A stretch of 64,000 nt of DNA, taken from NCBI RefSeq assembly GCF_019039105.1, contig NZ_JAHPIV010000005.1, forward strand, positions 1 to 64,000. The letters are read 5' to 3'. Position numbers and translations under genes: made by a program. Below the pieces are notes generated by a model. It saw nothing but the letters and a program-made list of their open reading frames with translations, ran no database searches and was not told the origin of the DNA. This document shows positions 41,227-49,503 of the stretch, piece by piece. This DNA is from Desertibacillus haloalkaliphilus. GTDB taxonomy: Bacteria > Bacillota > Bacilli > Bacillales > KJ1-10-99. Each line of letters begins with the position of its first letter. Position 1 is the stretch's first letter.

Positions 41227-43920
41227 ATGGAGAATCAATTCGTTAAGATTCTTAACGAATATCATCTCAACCCAGAAATCAATTATCCCTGGGCTAATGT
41301 CGGAACAACGAATCGAGTGCAAGGCTGGAAACTTCACCTTTCGACGATTGAGTCAGAGGCAGTATCATTGCTTCGTGTAGTGGTCCCATATCTTCGTGAA
41401 AAACAGATAAGCTTTAAAATTACTCAAGATGAGGATGTTCTAGGTTTACTAAATGAAGGGGCATTGGGTTCGACACAAGTAGGAAAGTTTATGACAATCT
41501 ACCCCAATAATGATCATGAGGCAAAAGAAATTGCTGAGAAACTTATTCAACTAACCCCTAGTTTTCACGGTCCAATTATTCGAACTGATTTACGGCTTAG
41601 TGATATTGTTTATGCAAGATATGGCTGTTTTAATCCGATTATTTCGCAAAACCGTCTCGGGCTACCGTCACTTTTTATTCAAGCAGCAGATGGTTCCTTA
41701 CGAGCGGACTCTTATGAAGTTCCATTTGTACCTCCGTCAGATGTTCCTAATCCATTTAAAACATTTCCTCCTTTTGATAAAGAAGCTGATAACACAATAG
41801 TGAATGATAACCCTTTCGAAAATAAAAAAATGTTCGGCCCGGGGTATATCATTTTAGACGTAATTCGGGCACATGCCAAAGGCTCAGTGTTACTAGCTTT
41901 AGATTTACGTAGCCAAGAAGACGTAGGGTTAAAAGTTATTAAGCAGGGAAGGCAATATTGTTTTAGCGATAAATATGATCGTGACATTCGAACCAGATTA
42001 AAATACCAAGAAACCCTCCATAAAAAGTTGTCTGAGGTAGTTCCTATTCCAAAGGTAGATTCATACTTCGAAGTAAAGGGTCATGGTTATCTGCCAATGG
42101 AGTATATAGAGGGACAAAATCTTGAACATTTCATTTCTTATTGTTTAGATAATTGTACTTGGAATAGCCTCCGAGTTACGACGCAGATTGAGATGTTAGA
42201 ACATTTAATCAAAATTATCGATGCTGTGAAAAAACTACACGGTGCCGGCTATGTCCACAGAGACTTAACGGGAACAAATATATGGATAGGGAGCAACAAG
42301 CAAGTGTATTTAATTGACCTAGAATTAGCACACGCTATCGATGATGAGTCTCCTCCTTTTAACTTAGGGACATTAGGTTTTATGTCGCCTGAGCAAAATA
42401 ACCGGGAACAGCCAACAATTCAAGACGATATTTATTCTTTAGGCTGTGTCATGCTTTTGTTTTTTACTGGCTTTGATCCACTTCGCATTCAAAATATAAA
42501 TAAAGACCAACTCTCACTCCGGTTAGGTCATTTATTACACACGATCCCTTCAGAGTTAATAGAAACAATCGTAGAATGTATAGACGAGGATCCAAACAAA
42601 AGACCTTTATTAACAAAGGTAGAAGATACCGTACAAAGATATATGAATGATTTTAAAAATGACAAAACAACACCTCGCAATTTACCACCAATCTCATCAA
42701 ATGATTATACTCACGATTTACATTCACTTATTCATAAAGCACAAAAAGGTTTGTTACATGATGTGATCACAGATCCAAACACTCAGCTATGGATGTCAGC
42801 TCCACATGACGAAACGAATGAACAATCACATGATATTGAACTACTTTTTGATACTAATAAAGGTGTAGCTGGAGTTATTTATTTACTTAGCCGTCTTTCT
42901 CGATTTGGATATGGCACAAAAGATGTTCAAGAACGAGTCGTCAATGCTGTTCGTTGGTTGGTTAGTAATGAAATAACCCCAGACCAGTTGCCGGGGTTAC
43001 ATTTTGGGCATGCGGGTTATGCTGTAGCTGTTGCTGAGGCAATCGCTGGCGGTATGATTCAGAGAAATGACCAGATTGACGAGTATATGGTAAAGGCTTT
43101 GAGAGGTAAGCTCGATTGGCCTGATATCACACATGGTGCAGCAGGCCAAGGAATTGCGGCCCTTTATTGTTCGGATCGGCTGAATGATGAAGTGTTCTCA
43201 GCCTATGCCCACGAATGCGTAGCCTATTTAATAAAAAATCAGAAAGAGGATGGCTCCTGGGAAATGCCAGAAGGTGTCGATGGGATGAGCGGGGAGACAT
43301 TGACCGGATTTGCGCACGGAGTAGCAGGAATAGTCTATTTCCTGGCAGAATATGATCGGCGTTATCAACATGCTAATGCAAAAAAGGCGTGGCAAGTAGG
43401 AGCAGGTTGGTTAATGAAGAAAGCCATTCCTTCAGATAATGGTAAGTCCCTTTTGTGGGAGTATAGCGATAAAAGTTCGGCGCTATGGAAATGGTGGTGT
43501 CACGGTTCACCAGGTATTGCACTAACGTTTCTTAGACTGTATGAACAAACCAAAGAACAACAATATGCTGAGGTTGCAGAAAAAGCATTGAAAGTTCACT
43601 CTTCTGACATCCTGACTTCTAATCTTAGTCAATGTCACGGTCTTAGTGGCTTAGGTGACATCTATCTCGAAGGGTATCGAGTATTAGAAGACTCACAATG
43701 GTTGGAAAGAGCTCAACATTTAGCTGATAAAATTATTAATCTACGACGTGAAAACGAATCTAATTCAGTGACTTGGATAACAGAAAACCCTTATCATACG
43801 ACGGCTGATTTGATGGTAGGATCAGGTAGTGTGGTCCACTTTTTATTAAACCTTTCATTAGGGGGAGAGAAAACTGGATTCCCTCTGTTGTTAGAGCCAA
43901 TTAAAAATAAAGACAATTAA
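41227..43920 (+). CDS. Lyase-kinase-cyclase lanthipeptide synthetase (class III/IV; zinc ligands present)
   Basis: AAGGGGAGGATGTT precedes ATG 41227. The 897-residue enzyme has three parts. An N-terminal lyase-like domain (about 1-210) contains GWKLHLSTIESEAVSLLRVV and GKFMTIYPNN. A Ser/Thr kinase-like domain (about 215-480) has HRDLTGTN (344-351), Asp364 in YLIDLE and GTLGFMSPEQ. A C-terminal LanC-like cyclase (about 540-890) has GFAHGVAGIVYF, WWCHGSPG (Cys758) and QCHGLSG (Cys803, His804). These match the LanC zinc ligands, absent in class III and present in class IV LanL. It should phosphorylate and eliminate Ser/Thr, then add Cys. Confidence 0.88.
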   Translation: MENQFVKILNEYHLNPEINYPWANVGTTNRVQGWKLHLSTIESEAVSLLRVVVPYLREKQISFKITQDEDVLGLLNEGALGSTQVGKFMTIYPNNDHEAKEIAEKLIQLTPSFHGPIIRTDLRLSDIVYARYGCFNPIISQNRLGLPSLFIQAADGSLRADSYEVPFVPPSDVPNPFKTFPPFDKEADNTIVNDNPFENKKMFGPGYIILDVIRAHAKGSVLLALDLRSQEDVGLKVIKQGRQYCFSDKYDRDIRTRLKYQETLHKKLSEVVPIPKVDSYFEVKGHGYLPMEYIEGQNLEHFISYCLDNCTWNSLRVTTQIEMLEHLIKIIDAVKKLHGAGYVHRDLTGTNIWIGSNKQVYLIDLELAHAIDDESPPFNLGTLGFMSPEQNNREQPTIQDDIYSLGCVMLLFFTGFDPLRIQNINKDQLSLRLGHLLHTIPSELIETIVECIDEDPNKRPLLTKVEDTVQRYMNDFKNDKTTPRNLPPISSNDYTHDLHSLIHKAQKGLLHDVITDPNTQLWMSAPHDETNEQSHDIELLFDTNKGVAGVIYLLSRLSRFGYGTKDVQERVVNAVRWLVSNEITPDQLPGLHFGHAGYAVAVAEAIAGGMIQRNDQIDEYMVKALRGKLDWPDITHGAAGQGIAALYCSDRLNDEVFSAYAHECVAYLIKNQKEDGSWEMPEGVDGMSGETLTGFAHGVAGIVYFLAEYDRRYQHANAKKAWQVGAGWLMKKAIPSDNGKSLLWEYSDKSSALWKWWCHGSPGIALTFLRLYEQTKEQQYAEVAEKALKVHSSDILTSNLSQCHGLSGLGDIYLEGYRVLEDSQWLERAQHLADKIINLRRENESNSVTWITENPYHTTADLMVGSGSVVHFLLNLSLGGEKTGFPLLLEPIKNKDN

Positions 43921-43996
43921 CAAAACACTACAATAATCATAACCACTTAATAACCTGATGAAAGAGTAATGGTAGAGTTTATTTTAGTAGTGGAAA

Positions 43997-44044
43997 AAGA
44001 GGCGGGACAAAAGGTGGAAAAACCAACCTTTTGCCCCGCCTCTT
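43997..44044. repeat. Long hairpin of the GGGACAAAAGGT type, copy 1
   Basis: Arms 43997-44015 and 44026-44044 (AAGAGGCGGGACAAAAGGT against ACCTTTTGCCCCGCCTCTT) pair over 19 bases with one mismatch. It lies between the synthetase and the convergent MFS gene and could end both transcripts. A second copy is at 56885. The remaining 43921-44183 is empty. Confidence 0.75.
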
Positions 44045-44183
44045 GCTTATTGTCTAACAGAGGCTTGTACATATTTTCCCAATAAAGATGTGAGAAAATA
44101 CAATATCCCTATAGTCATAGATTCACCTGAAGGGAAATTATCGTAATAGTCAACTTAGGTACCATACAGTTCTTGAGCGTTCA

Positions 44184-45446
44184 TTATGCTATACTGCTTC
44201 CCTGTTGAAGCTTTTGTTGTTTCTGAATTTTTTTAATATCCATACGTAGGAAAACAGAAACAATGAAAGCAAGGGTGATCATACCAAAGAAAACGTAAAA
44301 TACAGGAATGTAACTTCCTGTAGCGCCTTGAATATTAGAAACTAGCATTGGACCAATGATACCACCTAGTGACCAAGTGGTTAGTAGGTACCCATGAATA
44401 GCACCTAATTGTTTTGTTCCAAATAAGTCACCAATAAAGGCAGGGAGGTTAGAGAATCCACCACCATAACAACTTACAACTAACAAAATAAGGATTTGGA
44501 ATATGATAGCATTTGTTGTCATCGGTAATGTGAAAAATGCCACCATTTGAATGACGAAAAAGATCAGAAATACATTATGTCTACCAATGTAGTCAGAGGC
44601 TGCAGCCCAACCTAATCGGCCACCACCATTAAAGATTCCCATGATCCCAACCATTGTTGCAGCAGCAGCGGCTGATAGTCCAACAACATCTTGGGCCATA
44701 GGGGATGCCACTGAGATCATCATAATTCCAGCACTTACATTGATGAGCTTCATTGTCCATAGCATCCAGAAGTGCTTCGTTTTCACTGCTTGCTTAGCTG
44801 TTAATTGACGTAAATCCTTTTTTATTGCTTTTTGACCAGAGGCCACTGCTTTAACCATACTTGGAGGCATCCAGCCTTCTTTTGGAGGCTCGATGTAGGA
44901 GGCTCCTAACATCATTAAAATGAAATAACATGCTCCTAAAACATAAAATGTATTTGTAACGTTTATAGTTTCGATTAATAATGCGGCAGCTGGCGCAGTT
45001 ACTAAGGCGCCTGTACCAAAACCTAAAACAGCCATCCCTGTTGCCAATCCTCTTCGGTCAGGGAACCACTTAACAAGGGTAGAGACAGGTGAGATATATC
45101 CAACTCCTAAGCCTAAACCACTTAATAATCCATAGGTAAGTAGAAACATGATCGAAGAATCAACTACAACTGCAAGTCCAGATCCTGCTTGTCCAGAAGC
45201 AAACAAAATTGCGGCTAGGATTGCAGATTTTCTTGGACCATGCTTTTCAACAAATGGACCAAAAAAAGCCGCTGATAGTCCTGCGAGCGCCATCATAATG
45301 GTGAAAGCTAACGTAACATATGTCTCTGACCAGCCAATCGTTTCAACTAATGGATTTTTATATACACTATATGCATAGGCCGCACCGATGGATAGGTGAA
45401 TAGCGATAGCGGATAAAGCCATTAACCATCTGTTTTTTGTCTTCAT
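44184..45446 (-). CDS. OFA-type MFS transporter (oxalate/formate/lactate family)
   Basis: GGGAGGAAATTGTT precedes ATG 45446. The 420-residue protein has twelve helices and OFA landmarks: HLSIGAAYAYSVYKNPL at the start, GLGLGVGYISPVSTLVKWFP with DRRGLATGMAVLGFG in the first half, and NGGGRLGWAAASDYIGR in the second. Family members exchange or import oxalate, formate or lactate. The basic tail (KKIQKQQKLQQ) is cytosolic. It faces away from the amidohydrolase operon, so any metabolic link is only positional. Confidence 0.82.
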   Translation of the reverse strand: MKTKNRWLMALSAIAIHLSIGAAYAYSVYKNPLVETIGWSETYVTLAFTIMMALAGLSAAFFGPFVEKHGPRKSAILAAILFASGQAGSGLAVVVDSSIMFLLTYGLLSGLGLGVGYISPVSTLVKWFPDRRGLATGMAVLGFGTGALVTAPAAALLIETINVTNTFYVLGACYFILMMLGASYIEPPKEGWMPPSMVKAVASGQKAIKKDLRQLTAKQAVKTKHFWMLWTMKLINVSAGIMMISVASPMAQDVVGLSAAAAATMVGIMGIFNGGGRLGWAAASDYIGRHNVFLIFFVIQMVAFFTLPMTTNAIIFQILILLVVSCYGGGFSNLPAFIGDLFGTKQLGAIHGYLLTTWSLGGIIGPMLVSNIQGATGSYIPVFYVFFGMITLAFIVSVFLRMDIKKIQKQQKLQQGSSIA

Positions 45447-45751
45447 AACAATTTCCTCCCTTGAATGAAATAAGATTATTGATAGTAGAGCTATATTAAA
45501 TAAGAAAAAGGCTATTTTGTATAAACTAGGGAGATATAAAAAATGTAAGTGTTTTCAAAAAAGAAGAAATATATGTTGGTGATCCCCACTCCTTTCCTCT
45601 CAAATAAAAACCTCTCGAATCGAGAGTTAAATTTGGTTATCACAATTAGTAAAAGCACTTCGTCTGTGCTTTCCAAATTCCCCATTCCACATTAGTAGAT
45701 GAATACTAGTTTAATGCAGTGGTTTAATTACTTTGTCAACGCTTACAATTA

Positions 45752-45786
45752 TGGGGACGATCTGGAGTTTCACCAGATCCCCTTTT
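45752..45786 (+). terminator. Terminator-like hairpin in the 45.4-46.2 kb gap
   Basis: GGGGACGATCTGG and CCAGATCCCC flank AGTTTCA, followed by TTTTAACC. No gene was found in 45447-46254; a CTCTCGAATCGAGAG palindrome lies near 45613. Confidence 0.5.
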
Positions 45787-46008
45787 AACCAAAAATATGG
45801 CACCTTTATTACGTATTTATGAACTTTTTGCAACAAATCTAATTTAACAGAAATAATGTAATTGTGTCAATATTTGAACTTTTTAAACTAATTGTAGGTA
45901 GAGATCATTGAAACCAATATTATTCCAGACAGATGGTAAGAATAAACCTTTTTGCGCTTTATTTTTGTTGAAAAAAGCTGTAGTTGATTTTACAAAAACA
46001 TTAAGTAC

Positions 46009-46035
46009 TTGACTTGGAAAGTATTTGGGTAAAAT
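46009..46035 (+). promoter_or_regulatory. Possible sigma-A promoter of the amidohydrolase operon
   Basis: TTGACT at 46009-46014 and TAAAAT at 46030-46035 are 15 bases apart, slightly short of ideal. The operator-like box array starts about 80 bases downstream. Confidence 0.4.
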
Positions 46036-46114
46036 ATCCCTTTGTGTAAATTTTACGGTATTTTATAGAGTGGTGTGTCAGACATTCCTATTCATTATAG
46101 AAAATAAAAAAACG

Positions 46115-46180
46115 TCACTGACGTTCACTGAGCGTCACTGGCCTTCACTGAACGAGATGAATGCAATTCAGTGCCAGTGA
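46115..46180 (+). promoter_or_regulatory. Phased TCACTG box array upstream of the amidohydrolase operon
   Basis: TCACTG occurs at 46115, 46125, 46135 and 46145, exactly one helical turn apart. The inverted form CAGTG follows at 46169 and 46175. The same box occurs upstream of the betaine transporter gene at 53341-53390. It is probably a multi-site operator of a shared regulator. Confidence 0.6.
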
Positions 46181-46254
46181 GTAGGTTTGGTGATTTTGAT
46201 AGGCCTTTGTTAAGATGATTTTCAGTTGAGCAAAATAGTAAGGGGGAAACAAAG

Positions 46255-47367
46255 TTGGTTAAGACGACAACAAAAGATCAAAAAAATACGAAACAACAAA
46301 GTAAACTACATTTAATTGATACAGATATTCATGAAAGAGCACAATATAAAGATTTATTACCTTATTTAGATCAGCCGTATAGAAGGTACATTACTGATTG
46401 TCACTGGTTACAGGAAAAACATATGCCATATACACAACCAGCTGTAGCAGGTGTTGACCGAGCAGATGCGAGAGTCCCAGATGGCCGTCCGGCAGGCTCT
46501 GACTTATCATTTATGAAAGAGCAACTATTGGACCCGGTTGGTCATGAAGTTGGTATTTTAACAGGTGCACTTGATCCATCTCCTTCATCAATGCATGGCT
46601 GGTATGAGATGGCGACAGCACTTGCTAGCGCATATAACGATTGGCAAATTGAAAACTGGTTAGATAAAGATGAACGCCTTTATGGTTCAGTTCATATTGC
46701 CGCCCAAGATCCTCAAGCCGCTGTACGTGAAATTGAAAGAGTAGGATCACATCCGAAAATGGTACAGGTCCTTCTTCCAATTGATGATAAATTATGGGGA
46801 GATCCTTTCTATCATCCGATTTTTGAAGCCGCAGAGCGCCATGATTTAATGATTGGAATGCATCATAACGAACCACCGATTCATTATGGACAGTGGCCGA
46901 GATACTTTATTGAATGGCATACGTTAATTCCAACTGCCCATATGATGCAGGTAACAAACATGGTCTTTAACGGTGTATTTGAAAAGTTCCCAAAATTGAA
47001 ATTAATGATGATTGAAGGTGGATTTACGTATGTTCCTTTCCTTATGAGAAAAATGGATCAGCAATATAAAGACCTTCGTCATGAAGTACCATGGATTAAA
47101 AGGATGCCTAGTGATATTATCCGTGAGCATGTTTGCTTTACAACACAGCCTTTAGAGGAAATGACAAAGAAAGAGTTTCTACAAATTATAGAACAAATGG
47201 GCTCAGATGAAATGGTTTCATTCTCAACGGATTATCCACATTGGGATTACGATTCACCGTATGAATCATTACCTCCGAACCTTGGAGAAGACTTGACACG
47301 TAAGCTTTTCTCTGAAAATGCGCGAAACTTCTATCCAAAACTTCAACGTATTGGGAGGGAGAAATAA
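46255..47367 (+). CDS. Amidohydrolase_2-family metal-dependent hydrolase
   Basis: AAGGGGGAAACAAAG precedes TTG 46255. The 370-residue protein is an ACMSD-like TIM barrel: LHLIDTDIHERAQYKDL at the start, then LTGALDPSPSSMHGWYEMAT, YGSVHIAAQDPQAAVREIE, IGMHHNEPPIHYGQWP, KLKLMMIEGGFTYVPFLMRK and the metal Asp in SFSTDYPHWDYD. Family members hydrolyse or decarboxylate small ring or amide compounds. Its stop overlaps the Rieske gene start, so the two are translationally linked. Substrate unknown; context suggests a methylated-amine compound. Confidence 0.82.
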   Translation: MVKTTTKDQKNTKQQSKLHLIDTDIHERAQYKDLLPYLDQPYRRYITDCHWLQEKHMPYTQPAVAGVDRADARVPDGRPAGSDLSFMKEQLLDPVGHEVGILTGALDPSPSSMHGWYEMATALASAYNDWQIENWLDKDERLYGSVHIAAQDPQAAVREIERVGSHPKMVQVLLPIDDKLWGDPFYHPIFEAAERHDLMIGMHHNEPPIHYGQWPRYFIEWHTLIPTAHMMQVTNMVFNGVFEKFPKLKLMMIEGGFTYVPFLMRKMDQQYKDLRHEVPWIKRMPSDIIREHVCFTTQPLEEMTKKEFLQIIEQMGSDEMVSFSTDYPHWDYDSPYESLPPNLGEDLTRKLFSENARNFYPKLQRIGREK

Positions 47368-47738
47368 TGCAACAAGTCGTACAAGAAGTAATTGTATGTA
47401 AAAAAACGGATCTAAATCCAGGCGAAATGATGGAAAGTACATTTGGAAAGCATTCGATTGTAGTTGCAAGAGCGTCAGATGGAGAATATTACGCGTTTTT
47501 AAATCGCTGTATTCACCAAGGTGCTGCATTATCGAAAGGGAAAATTTGTGGTGCACCAGAGCCAACTGATAATCTAGGAGAATATGACTTTAAAAGAGAA
47601 GGGGATATTCTTCGTTGTCCGTGGCATGGACGTGAGTTTGATATAAAAAATGAAGGATGCATGCTTGCAAATTCAAAATTCAAGCTAAAAAACTTCAAGG
47701 TAAAAGTAGAAGATGAGAACGTAATTGTATATAAATAG
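47367..47738 (+). CDS. Rieske 2Fe-2S ferredoxin
   Basis: GGGAGGGAGAAATA precedes ATG 47367, which overlaps the previous stop. The 123-residue protein is a stand-alone Rieske domain: CIHQGA (first Cys-His pair), an insertion GAPEPTDNLGEYDFKREGD, and CPWHGREFD (second pair), with KNFKVKVEDENVIVYK closing the fold. It is too small to be an oxygenase, so it should carry electrons to an oxygenase not encoded in this operon, or act with the amidohydrolase in an undescribed reaction. Confidence 0.88.
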   Translation: MQQVVQEVIVCKKTDLNPGEMMESTFGKHSIVVARASDGEYYAFLNRCIHQGAALSKGKICGAPEPTDNLGEYDFKREGDILRCPWHGREFDIKNEGCMLANSKFKLKNFKVKVEDENVIVYK

Positions 47739-47777
47739 CGAAAAGTCCGGAATAAACTAAAACAGAGGTGGCTTATC

Positions 47778-49244
47778 ATGAAAAAAATGTTCATTAATGG
47801 ACAATGGATTGAATCTGAATCAAAAGAAACACGTGAGATTATTAATCCGTTTAATCAAGAAGTTGTTGAAAGTGTGACAGAAGGAAATGAAGTAGATACG
47901 AAAAAAGCCATTTCTGCAGCCCGTGAAGCATTTGACTATGGGGAATGGCCGGGTACTCCAGCGACGGAACGAGGTTTAAAGCTCTTTAAAATAGCAGATT
48001 TAATTGAAAGAGATATAGAAGAACTTATTCGATTAGAATCATTAGATACAGGTAAGACGGTAACAGAAAGTGAAGCTGATATGCAAGATATCGCCGGTGT
48101 CTTCCGCTATTATGCAGGGCTTGCTGATAAACATGGTGGTGAAATCATTGATTCGCCAATTCCTAATTCAAAAAGTAAAGTCGTAAGAGAGCCTGTTGGT
48201 GTGTGTGGTCAAATTACGCCTTGGAACTATCCATTATTACAAGCAGCATGGAAAATTGCGCCTGCTTTAGCAGCTGGAAATACACTTGTCATGAAACCAA
48301 GTGAAATAACACCTCTTACAACAATCAAAGTTTTTGAATTAATGGAGGAGGTAGGGTTTCCAAAAGGTGTTGTAAACCTGGTATTAGGTGCAGGTGCAAC
48401 TGTTGGAAACGAATTAGCAGTCAGTCATGATGTTGACCTGATTTCTTTTACAGGTGGAATTATGACTGGGAAAAAGATTATGCAAGCAGCAAGTACAAAT
48501 ATGAAGAAAATTGCGCTTGAACTTGGTGGGAAAAATCCGAATATCGTATTTGCCGATTGTGATTTTGAGACGGCATTAGATCAAGCTTTAAATGCAGTAT
48601 ATTTCCATGCAGGTCAAGTATGTTCTGCAGGTGCAAGATTACTAGTAGAAGATTCTATCCATGACCAGTTTGTTGACGCGTTAGTGGAGCGAGTTAAAAA
48701 GATTAAACTTGGAAATGGATTTGACCCTGAAACACAATCAGGACCTATGATCTCCAAAGAACATCGTGAAAAGGTTGAACAATATGTTGAAATAGGGAAG
48801 AAAGAAGGAGCAAAACTCCTTGTAGGTGGTGCAAGACCAGATCATTCAGACTTACAAGACGGTTTCTTCTATTTACCTACTATCTTTACAGATTGCACGT
48901 CTGAAATGACCATTGTACAAGAAGAAGTATTCGGACCTGTTCTAACAGTTGAACGGTTCCACAGCGAACAAGAAGCAACAAAACTTGCAAATGACTCGAT
49001 CTATGGACTTGCAGGTGCAGTCTGGACAACAGATATTCAAAAGGCCGAACGTGTCGCTTCAAAATTACGAATGGGAACTGTTTGGATTAATGACTTCCAT
49101 CCATATATCCCACAAGCACCATGGGGAGGATATAAGCAATCTGGTATTGGGAGAGAGCTAGGCTCTATTGGTCTGGAAGAATATACAGAGTTAAAGCATG
49201 TGTATCAAAATACGGACCCACAGCCACTCCATTGGTTTAAATAA
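47778..49244 (+). CDS. Betaine-aldehyde-dehydrogenase-like ALDH
   Basis: AGAGGTGGCTTATC precedes ATG 47778, 39 bases after the Rieske gene. The 488-residue protein is a complete NAD(P)-dependent aldehyde dehydrogenase: GQITPWNYPLLQAAWKIAPA, FTGGIMTGKKIMQ, the catalytic Glu in LELGGKNPNIV, the catalytic Cys in GQVCSAGARL and EEVFGPVL. The ending TDPQPLHWFK resembles GbsA/BetB enzymes. It oxidises an aldehyde, possibly betaine aldehyde, to the acid. It is the last gene of the three-gene operon. Confidence 0.85.
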   Translation: MKKMFINGQWIESESKETREIINPFNQEVVESVTEGNEVDTKKAISAAREAFDYGEWPGTPATERGLKLFKIADLIERDIEELIRLESLDTGKTVTESEADMQDIAGVFRYYAGLADKHGGEIIDSPIPNSKSKVVREPVGVCGQITPWNYPLLQAAWKIAPALAAGNTLVMKPSEITPLTTIKVFELMEEVGFPKGVVNLVLGAGATVGNELAVSHDVDLISFTGGIMTGKKIMQAASTNMKKIALELGGKNPNIVFADCDFETALDQALNAVYFHAGQVCSAGARLLVEDSIHDQFVDALVERVKKIKLGNGFDPETQSGPMISKEHREKVEQYVEIGKKEGAKLLVGGARPDHSDLQDGFFYLPTIFTDCTSEMTIVQEEVFGPVLTVERFHSEQEATKLANDSIYGLAGAVWTTDIQKAERVASKLRMGTVWINDFHPYIPQAPWGGYKQSGIGRELGSIGLEEYTELKHVYQNTDPQPLHWFK

Positions 49245-49302
49245 AATCTGAGTATTGGATGCGATTTGATTAAAAGCATGAACTTTTCGTTGTTATAATA
49301 TT

Positions 49303-49370
49303 GCAGGAAGTTTGGGCGCTGTTTTTCCAGTAACAGGTCTTCTCATTCCTGCCTTTTTATTTTTTTCTAA
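49303..49370 (+). terminator. Probable terminator of the amidohydrolase-Rieske-ALDH operon
   Basis: GCAGGAA (49303) and TTCCTGC (49346) enclose a smaller CTGTTTTTCCAGTAACAG stem, and a long T-rich tract follows. Confidence 0.5.
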
Positions 49371-49503
49371 ACGTGTATTGCAGTAGAAACAGGTATCCTA
49401 CAATTAACATATGATAATTATCTAATAAGTTGTTCTATCAATAAGGTAAGATAATAATGTTAAAATAGAAATAAGAAAGTCATTCATTAGGGAAGATTTC
49501 GAG

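Noticed and set aside
46111-46180. CRISPR-like short tandem repeat
   Set aside because: The unit is only about 10 bp with no spacers and no cas genes; a phased operator array explains it better.
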